A program made the translations under genes and the position numbers. From Dysgonamonadaceae bacterium (GTDB taxonomy: Bacteria > Bacteroidota > Bacteroidia > Bacteroidales > Azobacteroidaceae), in the NCBI GenBank assembly GCA_031287395.1, contig JAITTA010000160.1:1-8521 (forward strand): a DNA stretch of 8,521 bases, given 5' to 3'. Positions 1-6,624 of this stretch are shown in pieces (within the stretch, counting starts at the first letter, position 1; the number at the start of each line of letters is the position of its first letter). The notes under the pieces were generated by a model that worked only from the letters and a program-made list of their open reading frames with translations, was not told where the DNA came from and did no database searches.

Positions 1-403
1 CGACTACCCTGGCAATGGTTTCCCTGGCTGAAGTACGTCCTCCGCCGCGATGATCGCGGAGACCGTATTTCATAGTATAAGTATAATCTGCATGCGACGG
101 GCGGAAAACATCCTTCAGGTTATCATAATCGTTGGAATGCTGGTTGTTGTTCCTGATAACGAATCCGATAGGAGTTCCGGTCGTTTTACCTTCGTAAACA
201 CCGGAAAGAAACTCTACTTTATCGTCTTCCTTACGGGGGGTCGTAATCGCTGATTGTCCGGGTTTACGGCGATCCAATTCATTTTGAATGAATTCGATAT
301 CCAATCCGATGCCCGAAGGGCAACCGTCAATAACACCACCAACCATTGGCCCGTGAGATTCTCCGAAAGAGGTTAACCTGAAAATATTTCCAAAAGAATT
401 CAT
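1..403 (-). CDS. aroC: Chorismate synthase, N-terminal 134 residues (3' end beyond window)
   Basis: Chorismate synthase converts 5-enolpyruvylshikimate-3-phosphate to chorismate, the last step of the shikimate pathway. It is a cytosolic enzyme that needs reduced FMN. Translation from the ATG at 403-401 begins MNSFGNIFRLTSFGESHG. The first family signature, GESHGPMVGGVIDGCP, occupies residues 14-29 and carries the conserved His17. A second conserved histidine lies in HADYTY near residue 104, and the later signature GRTSARETIARV ends at about residue 133. The arginine-rich segment RRKPGQ (about 45-50) is also typical. The family is usually about 350-400 residues, so roughly the first third is present and nothing looks broken. 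The gene starts 23 nt after the slyD-like stop codon on the same strand, which suggests one transcript. No Shine-Dalgarno sequence is visible. Identification is secure; only the missing C-terminus is unseen. Confidence 0.97.
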   Translation of the reverse strand, partial: MNSFGNIFRLTSFGESHGPMVGGVIDGCPSGIGLDIEFIQNELDRRKPGQSAITTPRKEDDKVEFLSGVYEGKTTGTPIGFVIRNNNQHSNDYDNLKDVFRPSHADYTYTMKYGLRDHRGGGRTSARETIARVV

Positions 404-426
404 GCGAATTAATATTGATAGGTTTA

Positions 427-960
427 CTATTCGCAATCTTCACAGTTGCAACCACCATTACAACCACCTCCGCAACCGGAAGTGAATGATGCGATTTCTT
501 CATTGGTAGGCTCATGTACATCCAGGATTTCTCCTTCAAAGTGCAATATTTCTCCTGCCAGGGGGTGGTTGAAATCCATGAGAACGGTATTGTCCGAAAT
601 TTCTAATACAGCTCCCATCAATTGGTTACCATCTGAATCTATCATTGGCAACATTTGACCTTCCGAAACACGTTCATTGTCGAATTTACCATCTATTTCG
701 AAAATATTTTTTGGAAGTTCGACTACACGTCCTTCTTCGTATTCACCGTAGGCCTCTTCCGGTTTGAGAATGAATGAAAACTTATTTCCTGTTTCGAGTC
801 CGTATATATTTTTTTCGAAAGAATCCAACATCATCCCCATACCATAAATAAAACTTAAAGGTTGTTCTTCCGTTGCTTTTTCCATCAGTTCTCTTTCATT
901 TCCTTCTCCAACGTTAAGGTCGTAACAGAGTGATACAAATTTGTTGTTTGAAATTTTCAT
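427..960 (-). CDS. slyD: SlyD-like FKBP-type peptidyl-prolyl cis-trans isomerase with cysteine-rich tail
   Basis: This is a predicted cytosolic prolyl isomerase and chaperone of 177 residues. The FKBP fold is split in the SlyD manner: an N-terminal FKBP part (about 1-70), an insert-in-flap chaperone domain (about 71-125), then the returning FKBP part. Visible SlyD hallmarks are PEEAYGEY (67-74) and DFNHPLAGEILHFEGEI (129-145). There is no signal peptide. The last 15 residues form a tail with cysteines at 163, 167, 171, 173 and 176 and no histidine. E. coli SlyD has a long tail rich in both His and Cys that binds nickel and other metals. By analogy this tail may bind a soft metal, but that is inference. 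The start has no Shine-Dalgarno sequence, and a clear Bacteroides-type promoter lies about 25 nt upstream. aroC follows after 23 nt. The family assignment is firm; the symbol is by class rather than proven orthology. Confidence 0.9.
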   Translation of the reverse strand: MKISNNKFVSLCYDLNVGEGNERELMEKATEEQPLSFIYGMGMMLDSFEKNIYGLETGNKFSFILKPEEAYGEYEEGRVVELPKNIFEIDGKFDNERVSEGQMLPMIDSDGNQLMGAVLEISDNTVLMDFNHPLAGEILHFEGEILDVHEPTNEEIASFTSGCGGGCNGGCNCEDCE

Positions 961-985
961 TGTATTTGTTTTTATAAATAATCTA

Positions 986-1017
986 CAAATTTACGTAGAA
1001 AAATTAAGTTCTGCAAA
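986..1017 (-). promoter_or_regulatory. Bacteroides-type promoter for slyD-aroC
   Basis: Read on the minus strand, TTTG (1017-1014) is followed after 20 nt by TAAATTTG (993-986). This matches the known Bacteroides primary sigma consensus (TTTG at -33, TAnnTTTG at -7), and the distance between the two centres is 26 nt as expected. Transcription would start around 980, leaving a leader of roughly 20 nt before the ATG. The assignment comes from consensus match and position only. Confidence 0.75.
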
Positions 1018-1057
1018 CGTGAAAAAATGTTAGAGAAAAGATACCCTATTTGTAGTA

Positions 1058-1088
1058 TTTTAATGTATATTGCTTCCCCTTACCTTTG
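1058..1088 (+). promoter_or_regulatory. Candidate promoter for the susCD operon
   Basis: TACCTTTG at 1081-1088 matches the Bacteroides -7 consensus TAnnTTTG exactly. The expected -33 position holds only TTTT (1058-1061), a partial match to TTTG. Transcription would start near 1095, giving a leader of about 60 nt. The weak -33 box could mean an activator is needed, but no binding site is evident, so that is inference. Another TTTG at 1049-1052 lies too far upstream to pair well. Confidence 0.5.
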
Positions 1089-1154
1089 TTGCCGAGAAAA
1101 ATAGTCTAAAACAGGCGTAAAGTTAAAAATCATTTTTTAGTAAATTATTCAATT

Positions 1155-4100
1155 ATGAACAAAAAAGGATGTTTTTTGTTAGGGTGCTTGCTATCCTTTT
1201 TAGCCGCCCATGCGCAGAATTATGAGGTGTCGGGAAAGGTTGCTTCCGGAAGCGAAACATTGGCCGGAGTAACCGTAGTCGTAAAAGGAAAAACCGGGTT
1301 GGGAACAACTACGAATATTGATGGAGTTTATCGAATGTCGGTTAGTAGCAATGATACATTGATGTTTTCTTACCTGGGGTTTCAATCGGTGAACGAGCCT
1401 GTCAATAGTAGGAAAATCATCGATGTTGTATTAAAAGAATCGAGAGATACTAATCTGGATGAAGTTCTGATAACAGTAGCTTATGGTGTCGTGAAAAAAT
1501 CGACTTTCACCGGTTCTACAGGATATATACCAGGGAATCACATTGAAAAATCACAAGTAAGTAATATTTCTAAAGCCTTGGAGGGAACTGTTGCAGGATT
1601 GCAGTCTTTTTCCCAATCGGGTCAACCCGGTTCGGATGCTACAATCCGCATACGAGGTATCGGATCGGTAAATGCATCCAATAATCCTCTTTATGTGGTG
1701 GATGGCGCTCCGTATGACGGTAATTTATCTTCTTTGTCCTCTTCGGATATAGAGTCTGTATCTGTTCTTAAGGATGCGGCTTCGGCTGCGTTGTATGGTT
1801 CCCGTGCGGGTAATGGAGTGATTATTATTACTACAAAATCGGGTAAACAGAATACTTCTCCTACGGTAGAATTAACTTCCAAATTCGGATTTTCGAGCCG
1901 TGCGCAACGCGATTATGATCAGTTGACCACTGATCAATATTTTGAACTTTATTGGGAAGCGGTACGGAACAATCGTCTCGATAATGGCCTTGACGCTCAG
2001 GCTGCAGCAGCGTATGCTTCTGAAAATATAGTCAGGCAGTTGGGTATCAATCCATACGGTACGGCCAATCCCGAACCGGTGGGTCATGACGGTAAACTGA
2101 AAGCCGGTCTTCATCCTTTGTGGGATGATAACTGGACAGATGCGCTTTCTCAGGATGCCCATTACACGGATATCAATGCGCAGGTAAGCGGGGGAGGTAA
2201 TAATTCCGGTTATTTTATTTCATTAGGATATCTGAACGATCAGGGAGCAGCGATTGAATCCGGTTTTAAGCGGTATACGCTTCGGTTTAATTTGGTTTCC
2301 GATATCCGGAAATGGTTGAAAGTCGGCTTGAATGCTTCGGGAACGTATTCTTTACAGGATTATCCGAAACAGGACGATTCGAATACAATAAACGTTTTTC
2401 TTGCAGCTCGTTCTCTGCCTTCTTTTTATCCGGTTTATGAACGTAATCCGGAAACCGGAGAGTATCTGTCGGACCCGGTTACGGGAGAACGTATTTTTGA
2501 TTATGGAAGATACCGGCCGGGATCTTTCGGTAATCAGAATCTATTGGGTTCCATGCCTCACGATATTCACCAAATTAAACGGGATGCCGCTTCAATCCGT
2601 GGATATGTTCAGATAGAGCCGCTTCGGGATCTTACGTTTAAAACCTCACTTAATATTGACTACAATAGTCGTTTCGGACACGATTATGCGAATCCGCTTT
2701 ACGGAGAAGATGCCGAATATGGAGGATATGTGTCTAAATCCAATTCCCGTACGGTTGGTTTGACTTTCAACAATTTGGTCAATTACACTAAAAAAATAAA
2801 TGATATACATAATATTCATATACTTGCAGGTCAGGAATATTATGAATACAATGTCGCTTCTTTTGACGGGTTACGCGAACAAATAATCATGGATGGTTTT
2901 TATGAACCGGCTGCCGCGTCTCGCCTGAGCAGTTTCTCCGGAAGTAGCGATCAATATAAGTTATTGAGTTTCCTGAGTAGCGCTGAGTATTCGTACAATA
3001 ACAAATATTTCTTGTCGGCCTCTGTCCGTGCAGACGGATCTTCCCGTTTTCATCCGGATAAAAGATGGGGTACGTTTTACTCGGCAGGTGCATCGTGGAG
3101 AATCATAGAAGAGTCGTTTCTGGCAAATATAAAGGAAAACGGACTGTCAAATCTTTCTCTGAAGGCAAGTTATGGAGCTCAGGGAAACGATAATATCGGT
3201 TACTATGCTTATCAGGCGCTTTATTCTATATATAACAACCTGGGAGAATCGGGACTCCGGCCTTCCCGTCTGGCAACTCCCGATTTGACCTGGGAGACCA
3301 ATTTAAATGCTAATATAGGCCTTGATTTCGGTTTTTTCAAGAATCGTTTGAACGGTACATTGGAATATTTTGAAAGGAACTCAAAAAATCTCCTTTTCAG
3401 TAAGTCATTGGTTCCGTCTTCCGGTTTTTCTTCCACAAGTGAAAATATCGGAGCGATTAAAAACTACGGTTGGGAATTGACCCTTAACGGAACTCCGGTT
3501 TCGACCGAAGATTGGAAATGGAAATTGTCGCTGAATACGACAACGTATAAAAACAAAATCGTTGATCTTCCTTCCGAAGTGATGTGGAGCGGACAGAAAA
3601 AATGGGTCAAAGGGGGGTCTTTATACGATTTTTATGTCGTGGAATGGGCTGGAGTAAATCCGGAAAATGGAAAGCCGCAGTGGTACCGGTATGACAGCAA
3701 TGGAGAAAAAATAAAGACGGAAACCTACGCTTCCGTGACGACGAATGACAAAGTAAAAATCGGTTCTTCCCTGCCTGATTTTTCGGGTGGTTTTCAATCG
3801 GATCTTTCCTATAAGGGATTCGAGTTGTCGGCTCAGTTTTCGTATATATTGGGAGGAAAAATCTACAACCGGGACAAGCAAACCATACAACATTTGGGGA
3901 ATTCTCCGGGTAGAGCCTGGAGTGCCGATGTCCTGAACCGGTGGACGTCTGAAAATCCGAATACGGATATACCCCGTTTGACAACTGTACAAAGCAGTTC
4001 CTGGACAAGCGAATCCAGCTATTTTTTAGTTGACCGTTCTTATTTGCGGCTTAAAACTGTGACGCTTTCATATAATTTACCGCAACATTGGTTAAAAACG

Positions 4101-4259
4101 TTGACTTTGAAAAATGCTAATGTTTTTGTTCAGGCGGAAAATTTTCTTACAATTACAAAAGAGCAAGGTATAGACCCGGAGCAAACATTCGATGGAACTA
4201 CTTACTGGAGATATCCTGCTATGAAAACCATATCGTTCGGATTTAATGTGAAACTTTAA
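1155..4259 (+). CDS. SusC/RagA-family TonB-dependent outer-membrane transporter
   Basis: This 1034-residue outer-membrane transporter should import a ligand into the periplasm using TonB/ExbBD energy, with the SusD-like protein encoded next as its lid. Domains in order: signal peptide (1-20, likely cut between Ala20 and Gln21); a carboxypeptidase-regulatory-like beta domain (about 23-95); a TonB-box-like segment DEVLITVAYG (102-111); a plug domain (about 112-230) ending in the SusC hallmark LYGSRAGNGVIIITTKSG; then a 22-strand-type barrel to the C-terminus. Barrel segments typical of the family include EWAGVNPENGKPQWY (near 831-845), SSLPDFSGGFQ (near 868) and SYLRLKTVTLSYNLP near the end. 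Length is normal. There is no STN domain ahead of the regulatory-like domain, so it is unlikely to signal to a FecR-type anti-sigma factor. The substrate cannot be told from this sequence: SusC proteins import glycans, peptides and other ligands. The reading frame is intact. Confidence 0.96.
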   Translation: MNKKGCFLLGCLLSFLAAHAQNYEVSGKVASGSETLAGVTVVVKGKTGLGTTTNIDGVYRMSVSSNDTLMFSYLGFQSVNEPVNSRKIIDVVLKESRDTNLDEVLITVAYGVVKKSTFTGSTGYIPGNHIEKSQVSNISKALEGTVAGLQSFSQSGQPGSDATIRIRGIGSVNASNNPLYVVDGAPYDGNLSSLSSSDIESVSVLKDAASAALYGSRAGNGVIIITTKSGKQNTSPTVELTSKFGFSSRAQRDYDQLTTDQYFELYWEAVRNNRLDNGLDAQAAAAYASENIVRQLGINPYGTANPEPVGHDGKLKAGLHPLWDDNWTDALSQDAHYTDINAQVSGGGNNSGYFISLGYLNDQGAAIESGFKRYTLRFNLVSDIRKWLKVGLNASGTYSLQDYPKQDDSNTINVFLAARSLPSFYPVYERNPETGEYLSDPVTGERIFDYGRYRPGSFGNQNLLGSMPHDIHQIKRDAASIRGYVQIEPLRDLTFKTSLNIDYNSRFGHDYANPLYGEDAEYGGYVSKSNSRTVGLTFNNLVNYTKKINDIHNIHILAGQEYYEYNVASFDGLREQIIMDGFYEPAAASRLSSFSGSSDQYKLLSFLSSAEYSYNNKYFLSASVRADGSSRFHPDKRWGTFYSAGASWRIIEESFLANIKENGLSNLSLKASYGAQGNDNIGYYAYQALYSIYNNLGESGLRPSRLATPDLTWETNLNANIGLDFGFFKNRLNGTLEYFERNSKNLLFSKSLVPSSGFSSTSENIGAIKNYGWELTLNGTPVSTEDWKWKLSLNTTTYKNKIVDLPSEVMWSGQKKWVKGGSLYDFYVVEWAGVNPENGKPQWYRYDSNGEKIKTETYASVTTNDKVKIGSSLPDFSGGFQSDLSYKGFELSAQFSYILGGKIYNRDKQTIQHLGNSPGRAWSADVLNRWTSENPNTDIPRLTTVQSSSWTSESSYFLVDRSYLRLKTVTLSYNLPQHWLKTLTLKNANVFVQAENFLTITKEQGIDPEQTFDGTTYWRYPAMKTISFGFNVKL

Positions 4260-4271
4260 AAAAGAAAAACA

Positions 4272-5801
4272 ATGAGAAAGATTAATTATATCATAACGGG
4301 GCTTGTTTCCCTGTTTTTTACAGCCTGTGATTTGACAACCATCCCAACTACATCTGTTGATGCAGCTTCTGTATTTAATACGACAGTTGATGCTGAAAAA
4401 GTTATTAACGGTTCTTGGAGGTACTTGATAGAAACGTTTAATACTTATGCAAATCCGGGTTACGGCGCTTTTCTCCGTGCAGGAGATGCTATGGGTTCGG
4501 ATGTCGTATTGAATGATAAATACGGTTTTAATACGCATAACCAGTTTACGGCTATATTTGGTAAAGGAGGAACTAACACTCTGAGTTGGACATTGTCTTA
4601 TACAACAATCAATAGTATGAACGGTATAATCAAGTATGTTGACGGGGCAACCGGCACTCAGGAAGATAAAGACAGGATCAAAGGACAGGCTTATGCATTG
4701 CGTGGTTTTATCTATCTGCATCTGGCATCGAATTATTCGTTTGCAATTGATAAAGATCCGGATGCTGTATGCGCTCCTATTTACACCGAACCTTCGGATG
4801 CTTCTACCCAGGGACAATCGGCGGCAAGTGTGAGTGAGGTGTTTGCACAGGCTATCAAAGATCTGGAGGAAGCGTTAAAACTTATTCCTGAAAATTATGC
4901 ACGTCCTTCAAAACATAAAATAGATAATCAGGTGGTATTGGGTTTATTATCTAGGGCGACGCTCTATGCACGGGATTGGCAGAAAGCAAAAAATTATTCC
5001 GATCAATTGCTGGCTAAAAATAATTATTTAATGAGCGAAAGTGAATACAAATCGGGGTTCAACAGTGTCGATAACAGAGAGTGGATATGGGGGCATCCCC
5101 AGCCTGCCGATCAGAGTAGCGCTTCTTATCAATTTCATTATCTGGATGTAACAAGCACGACCAGTTATTATTTCAGCTTCAATGCCGACCCTTATTTCCG
5201 CGATCTTTTCAATGATGGCGACTATCGGAAAGAGTTGATTTACTGGGCTTCGGATCCGGGACTTAATCCGGCTAACGCTCCATACCTGTGGATGCGTTAT
5301 GCTAAATTCAAATTTAAAAGTGATCTGACAGCCGATATTGTTTTGTTGCGTACTTCCGAAATTTATTTGATCAATGCCGAAGCAAAAGCGCACTTAAATG
5401 ATCCGGATGCAATAAATAAGTTGAATGAATTGAAATCGGCCCGCAAAGCTCAAACTGTATCCGGACTTTCCGGACAAGACCTGATTGAGGCCATTTGGCT
5501 GGAACGGCGGAAAGAATTGTTTGGCGAAGGATTTAGCCTGGTCGATATTATCCGTAATCAACGGTCTGTAGTTCGACGGGATTATCCTCAAACTCCTAAA
5601 ATCGATTATCCTTATAAGGATGCGAACGGAGTTGAAAAAACAGTGGCTATCACACCTCAGGGACACCGTTATCTGACTTTTCCCGATAAAAGTAATTTTA
5701 CTGCCAATAGTAAATATTATTTATTCCGGATTCCGGATTCGGAGGAATTAGCAAACGAAAATTTGTACGCGAAGCATCCTAAATTAGGAATTTATGATTA
5801 A
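4272..5801 (+). CDS. SusD/RagB-family outer-membrane lipoprotein
   Basis: This 509-residue lipoprotein is predicted to bind ligand at the cell surface and close over the SusC barrel. A lipoprotein signal ends in the lipobox FTAC, giving lipidated Cys19. Helical TPR-like segments follow, as in SusD: QAYALRGFIYLHLASNYSF (139-157), SVSEVFAQAIKDLEEALKLI (186-205) and QVVLGLLSRATLYARDWQKA. The C-terminal half has the family motifs LLRTSEIYLINAEAKAHL and WLERRKELFGEGFSLVDIIR. It starts 12 nt after the susC stop codon, within an A-rich spacer without a Shine-Dalgarno sequence, so the two are almost surely cotranscribed. A strong hairpin follows the stop codon. The residues after Cys19 (DLTTIPTT) do not form a clear acidic surface-export signal of the published K-D/E type. 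Ligand specificity cannot be inferred: sequence between SusD members is very divergent, and no enzymes are nearby. Confidence 0.95.
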   Translation: MRKINYIITGLVSLFFTACDLTTIPTTSVDAASVFNTTVDAEKVINGSWRYLIETFNTYANPGYGAFLRAGDAMGSDVVLNDKYGFNTHNQFTAIFGKGGTNTLSWTLSYTTINSMNGIIKYVDGATGTQEDKDRIKGQAYALRGFIYLHLASNYSFAIDKDPDAVCAPIYTEPSDASTQGQSAASVSEVFAQAIKDLEEALKLIPENYARPSKHKIDNQVVLGLLSRATLYARDWQKAKNYSDQLLAKNNYLMSESEYKSGFNSVDNREWIWGHPQPADQSSASYQFHYLDVTSTTSYYFSFNADPYFRDLFNDGDYRKELIYWASDPGLNPANAPYLWMRYAKFKFKSDLTADIVLLRTSEIYLINAEAKAHLNDPDAINKLNELKSARKAQTVSGLSGQDLIEAIWLERRKELFGEGFSLVDIIRNQRSVVRRDYPQTPKIDYPYKDANGVEKTVAITPQGHRYLTFPDKSNFTANSKYYLFRIPDSEELANENLYAKHPKLGIYD

Positions 5802-5808
5802 AAAAAAT

Positions 5809-5855
5809 TACAGGGAGCGGATTAAAGGGTCTTTCTTTTTAATCCGCTCTCTGTA
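5809..5855. terminator. Bidirectional intrinsic terminator between convergent genes
   Basis: The arms 5809-5826 and 5838-5855 pair over 18 bp with a single G-U wobble on the plus strand, around an 11-nt loop. The stem includes a GC-rich core (GAGCGG / CCGCTC). On the minus strand the stem is followed by a run of eight T (complement of 5807-5800) after two A residues, a classic Rho-independent end for the recQ/beta-barrel unit. On the plus strand the downstream run is weaker (CTCTTTTACTT), so termination of susCD may be less complete. It lies in the 59-nt gap between the two stop codons. Confidence 0.88.
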
Positions 5856-5860
5856 CTCTT

Positions 5861-6592
5861 TTACTTAATTCTATAAGAAATTGACAATGAAAGCGTTGGC
5901 CATAATTTCAGGAAATCGCTTGAAACCGGCAAATCGAATTCTTCTTCCAGAATTTTTAATCCGTCTATAATTTCCTTACCATGTTCGCCATCATAGTATA
6001 TGGTATAATTTCCATGGTATGTGACTCCCAGATCGAAGCGGAAACTCACCCGGCTTTTGGAAATAGTTCTCCCTAAACCGATACCAAAATAGGGTTTGAA
6101 AGTATCGCCCATTTTCAAACTGGTGTCAAATTTCTCATTTACGGGAACAATGATGTGATCGTCCCAGACAAAAGCATCTTTAGCAAAGCCTTTGACGGAT
6201 ATTTTGTTGTTTCCGATATAGGCTCCTACCGTAAAACAGAAAATTCCTGATTTGACCGGGTAAAAATCAAATAAAATATTGGCATTTGGAAACTTAAATT
6301 TACTGTCATAAAAATGGCCGTCAACAGAATATTCTCCATCAGGACTATTGGCTTCAAAATCGATATTCTCCTTGTAATCGTATGACATGTAATTGAAACC
6401 GATACGGGTTTTTAACCGGGGTAATAAAGAAGCGTGTAAATCGATACCCGGACCGTATGTTCCGGCTTTAATAGCAACCCCAAACCTTTTCATAAATCCG
6501 TCTTCATAAGGTTTAGACATTTCCTGTGCAGTCAACAGGAATGAACTCATAATGAATAATGAGATCGCGATGACAATGAATTTTGTTTTCAT
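5861..6592 (-). CDS. Small outer-membrane beta-barrel protein, function unknown
   Basis: This is a 243-residue secreted protein with a clear signal peptide: lysines at 2 and 4, a hydrophobic stretch from 5 to 20, and likely cleavage between Ala22 and Gln23. The mature part alternates polar and hydrophobic residues in short strands, for example GVAIKAGTYGPGIDLHASL (38-56), TRIGFNYMSYDY (62-73), ANILFDFYPV (104-113), FKPYFGIGLGR (165-175) and VSFRFDLGVTYHGNY (182-196). The C-terminus LSLSISYRIK has the aromatic pattern of a last barrel strand. The sequence resembles a widespread group of small barrel proteins with a GxxGPG-type early strand and a PYFGIGLG strand; none has a role I can name with confidence. 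It sits 32 nt downstream of recQ on the same strand, and I see no Bacteroides-type promoter in that gap, so cotranscription is possible. The location in the outer membrane is inferred from pattern only. Confidence 0.8.
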   Translation of the reverse strand: MKTKFIVIAISLFIMSSFLLTAQEMSKPYEDGFMKRFGVAIKAGTYGPGIDLHASLLPRLKTRIGFNYMSYDYKENIDFEANSPDGEYSVDGHFYDSKFKFPNANILFDFYPVKSGIFCFTVGAYIGNNKISVKGFAKDAFVWDDHIIVPVNEKFDTSLKMGDTFKPYFGIGLGRTISKSRVSFRFDLGVTYHGNYTIYYDGEHGKEIIDGLKILEEEFDLPVSSDFLKLWPTLSLSISYRIK

Positions 6593-6624
6593 TTTTTTGT
6601 TAGTTTAGTTGAAATTGTTAATAA

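Larger units (their letters stand above)
961..1154. other. Divergent intergenic region between slyD-like gene and susC
   Basis: This 194-nt, AT-rich region separates the slyD-aroC unit (leftward) from the susCD operon (rightward). It holds a good promoter for the leftward unit and a weaker candidate for the rightward one. I see no small ORF, tRNA, riboswitch-like structure or convincing operator repeat. Neither start codon has a Shine-Dalgarno sequence. Both are preceded by A/T-rich leader, as is usual in Bacteroidota. Confidence 0.8.

Noticed and set aside
50..253. Plus-strand open frame opposite aroC
   Set aside because: It overlaps conserved chorismate synthase residues on the other strand and encodes nothing recognisable.
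982..999. Inverted repeat TCTAC...GTAGA overlapping the slyD -7 box, as a possible operator
   Set aside because: The arms are only 5 nt and fall in low-complexity sequence. Without comparative support it is not distinguishable from chance.
1124..1139. AT-only hairpin (TAAAAA-TCAT-TTTTTA) in the susC leader
   Set aside because: Six A-T pairs are too weak for a terminator or riboswitch and are expected by chance in such AT-rich leader sequence.
3607..4008. Two overlapping antisense open frames (133 and 123 codons) inside susC
   Set aside because: Both oppose a conserved part of the SusC barrel, and their translations look like low-quality out-of-frame sequence. No evidence of a real gene.
4092..4817. 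Long antisense open frame (241 codons, minus strand) across the susC end and susD start
   Set aside because: It lies wholly opposite two well-supported genes and spans their junction. The protein has no recognisable motif, and no promoter or start context supports it. It is a shadow of the coding strand.
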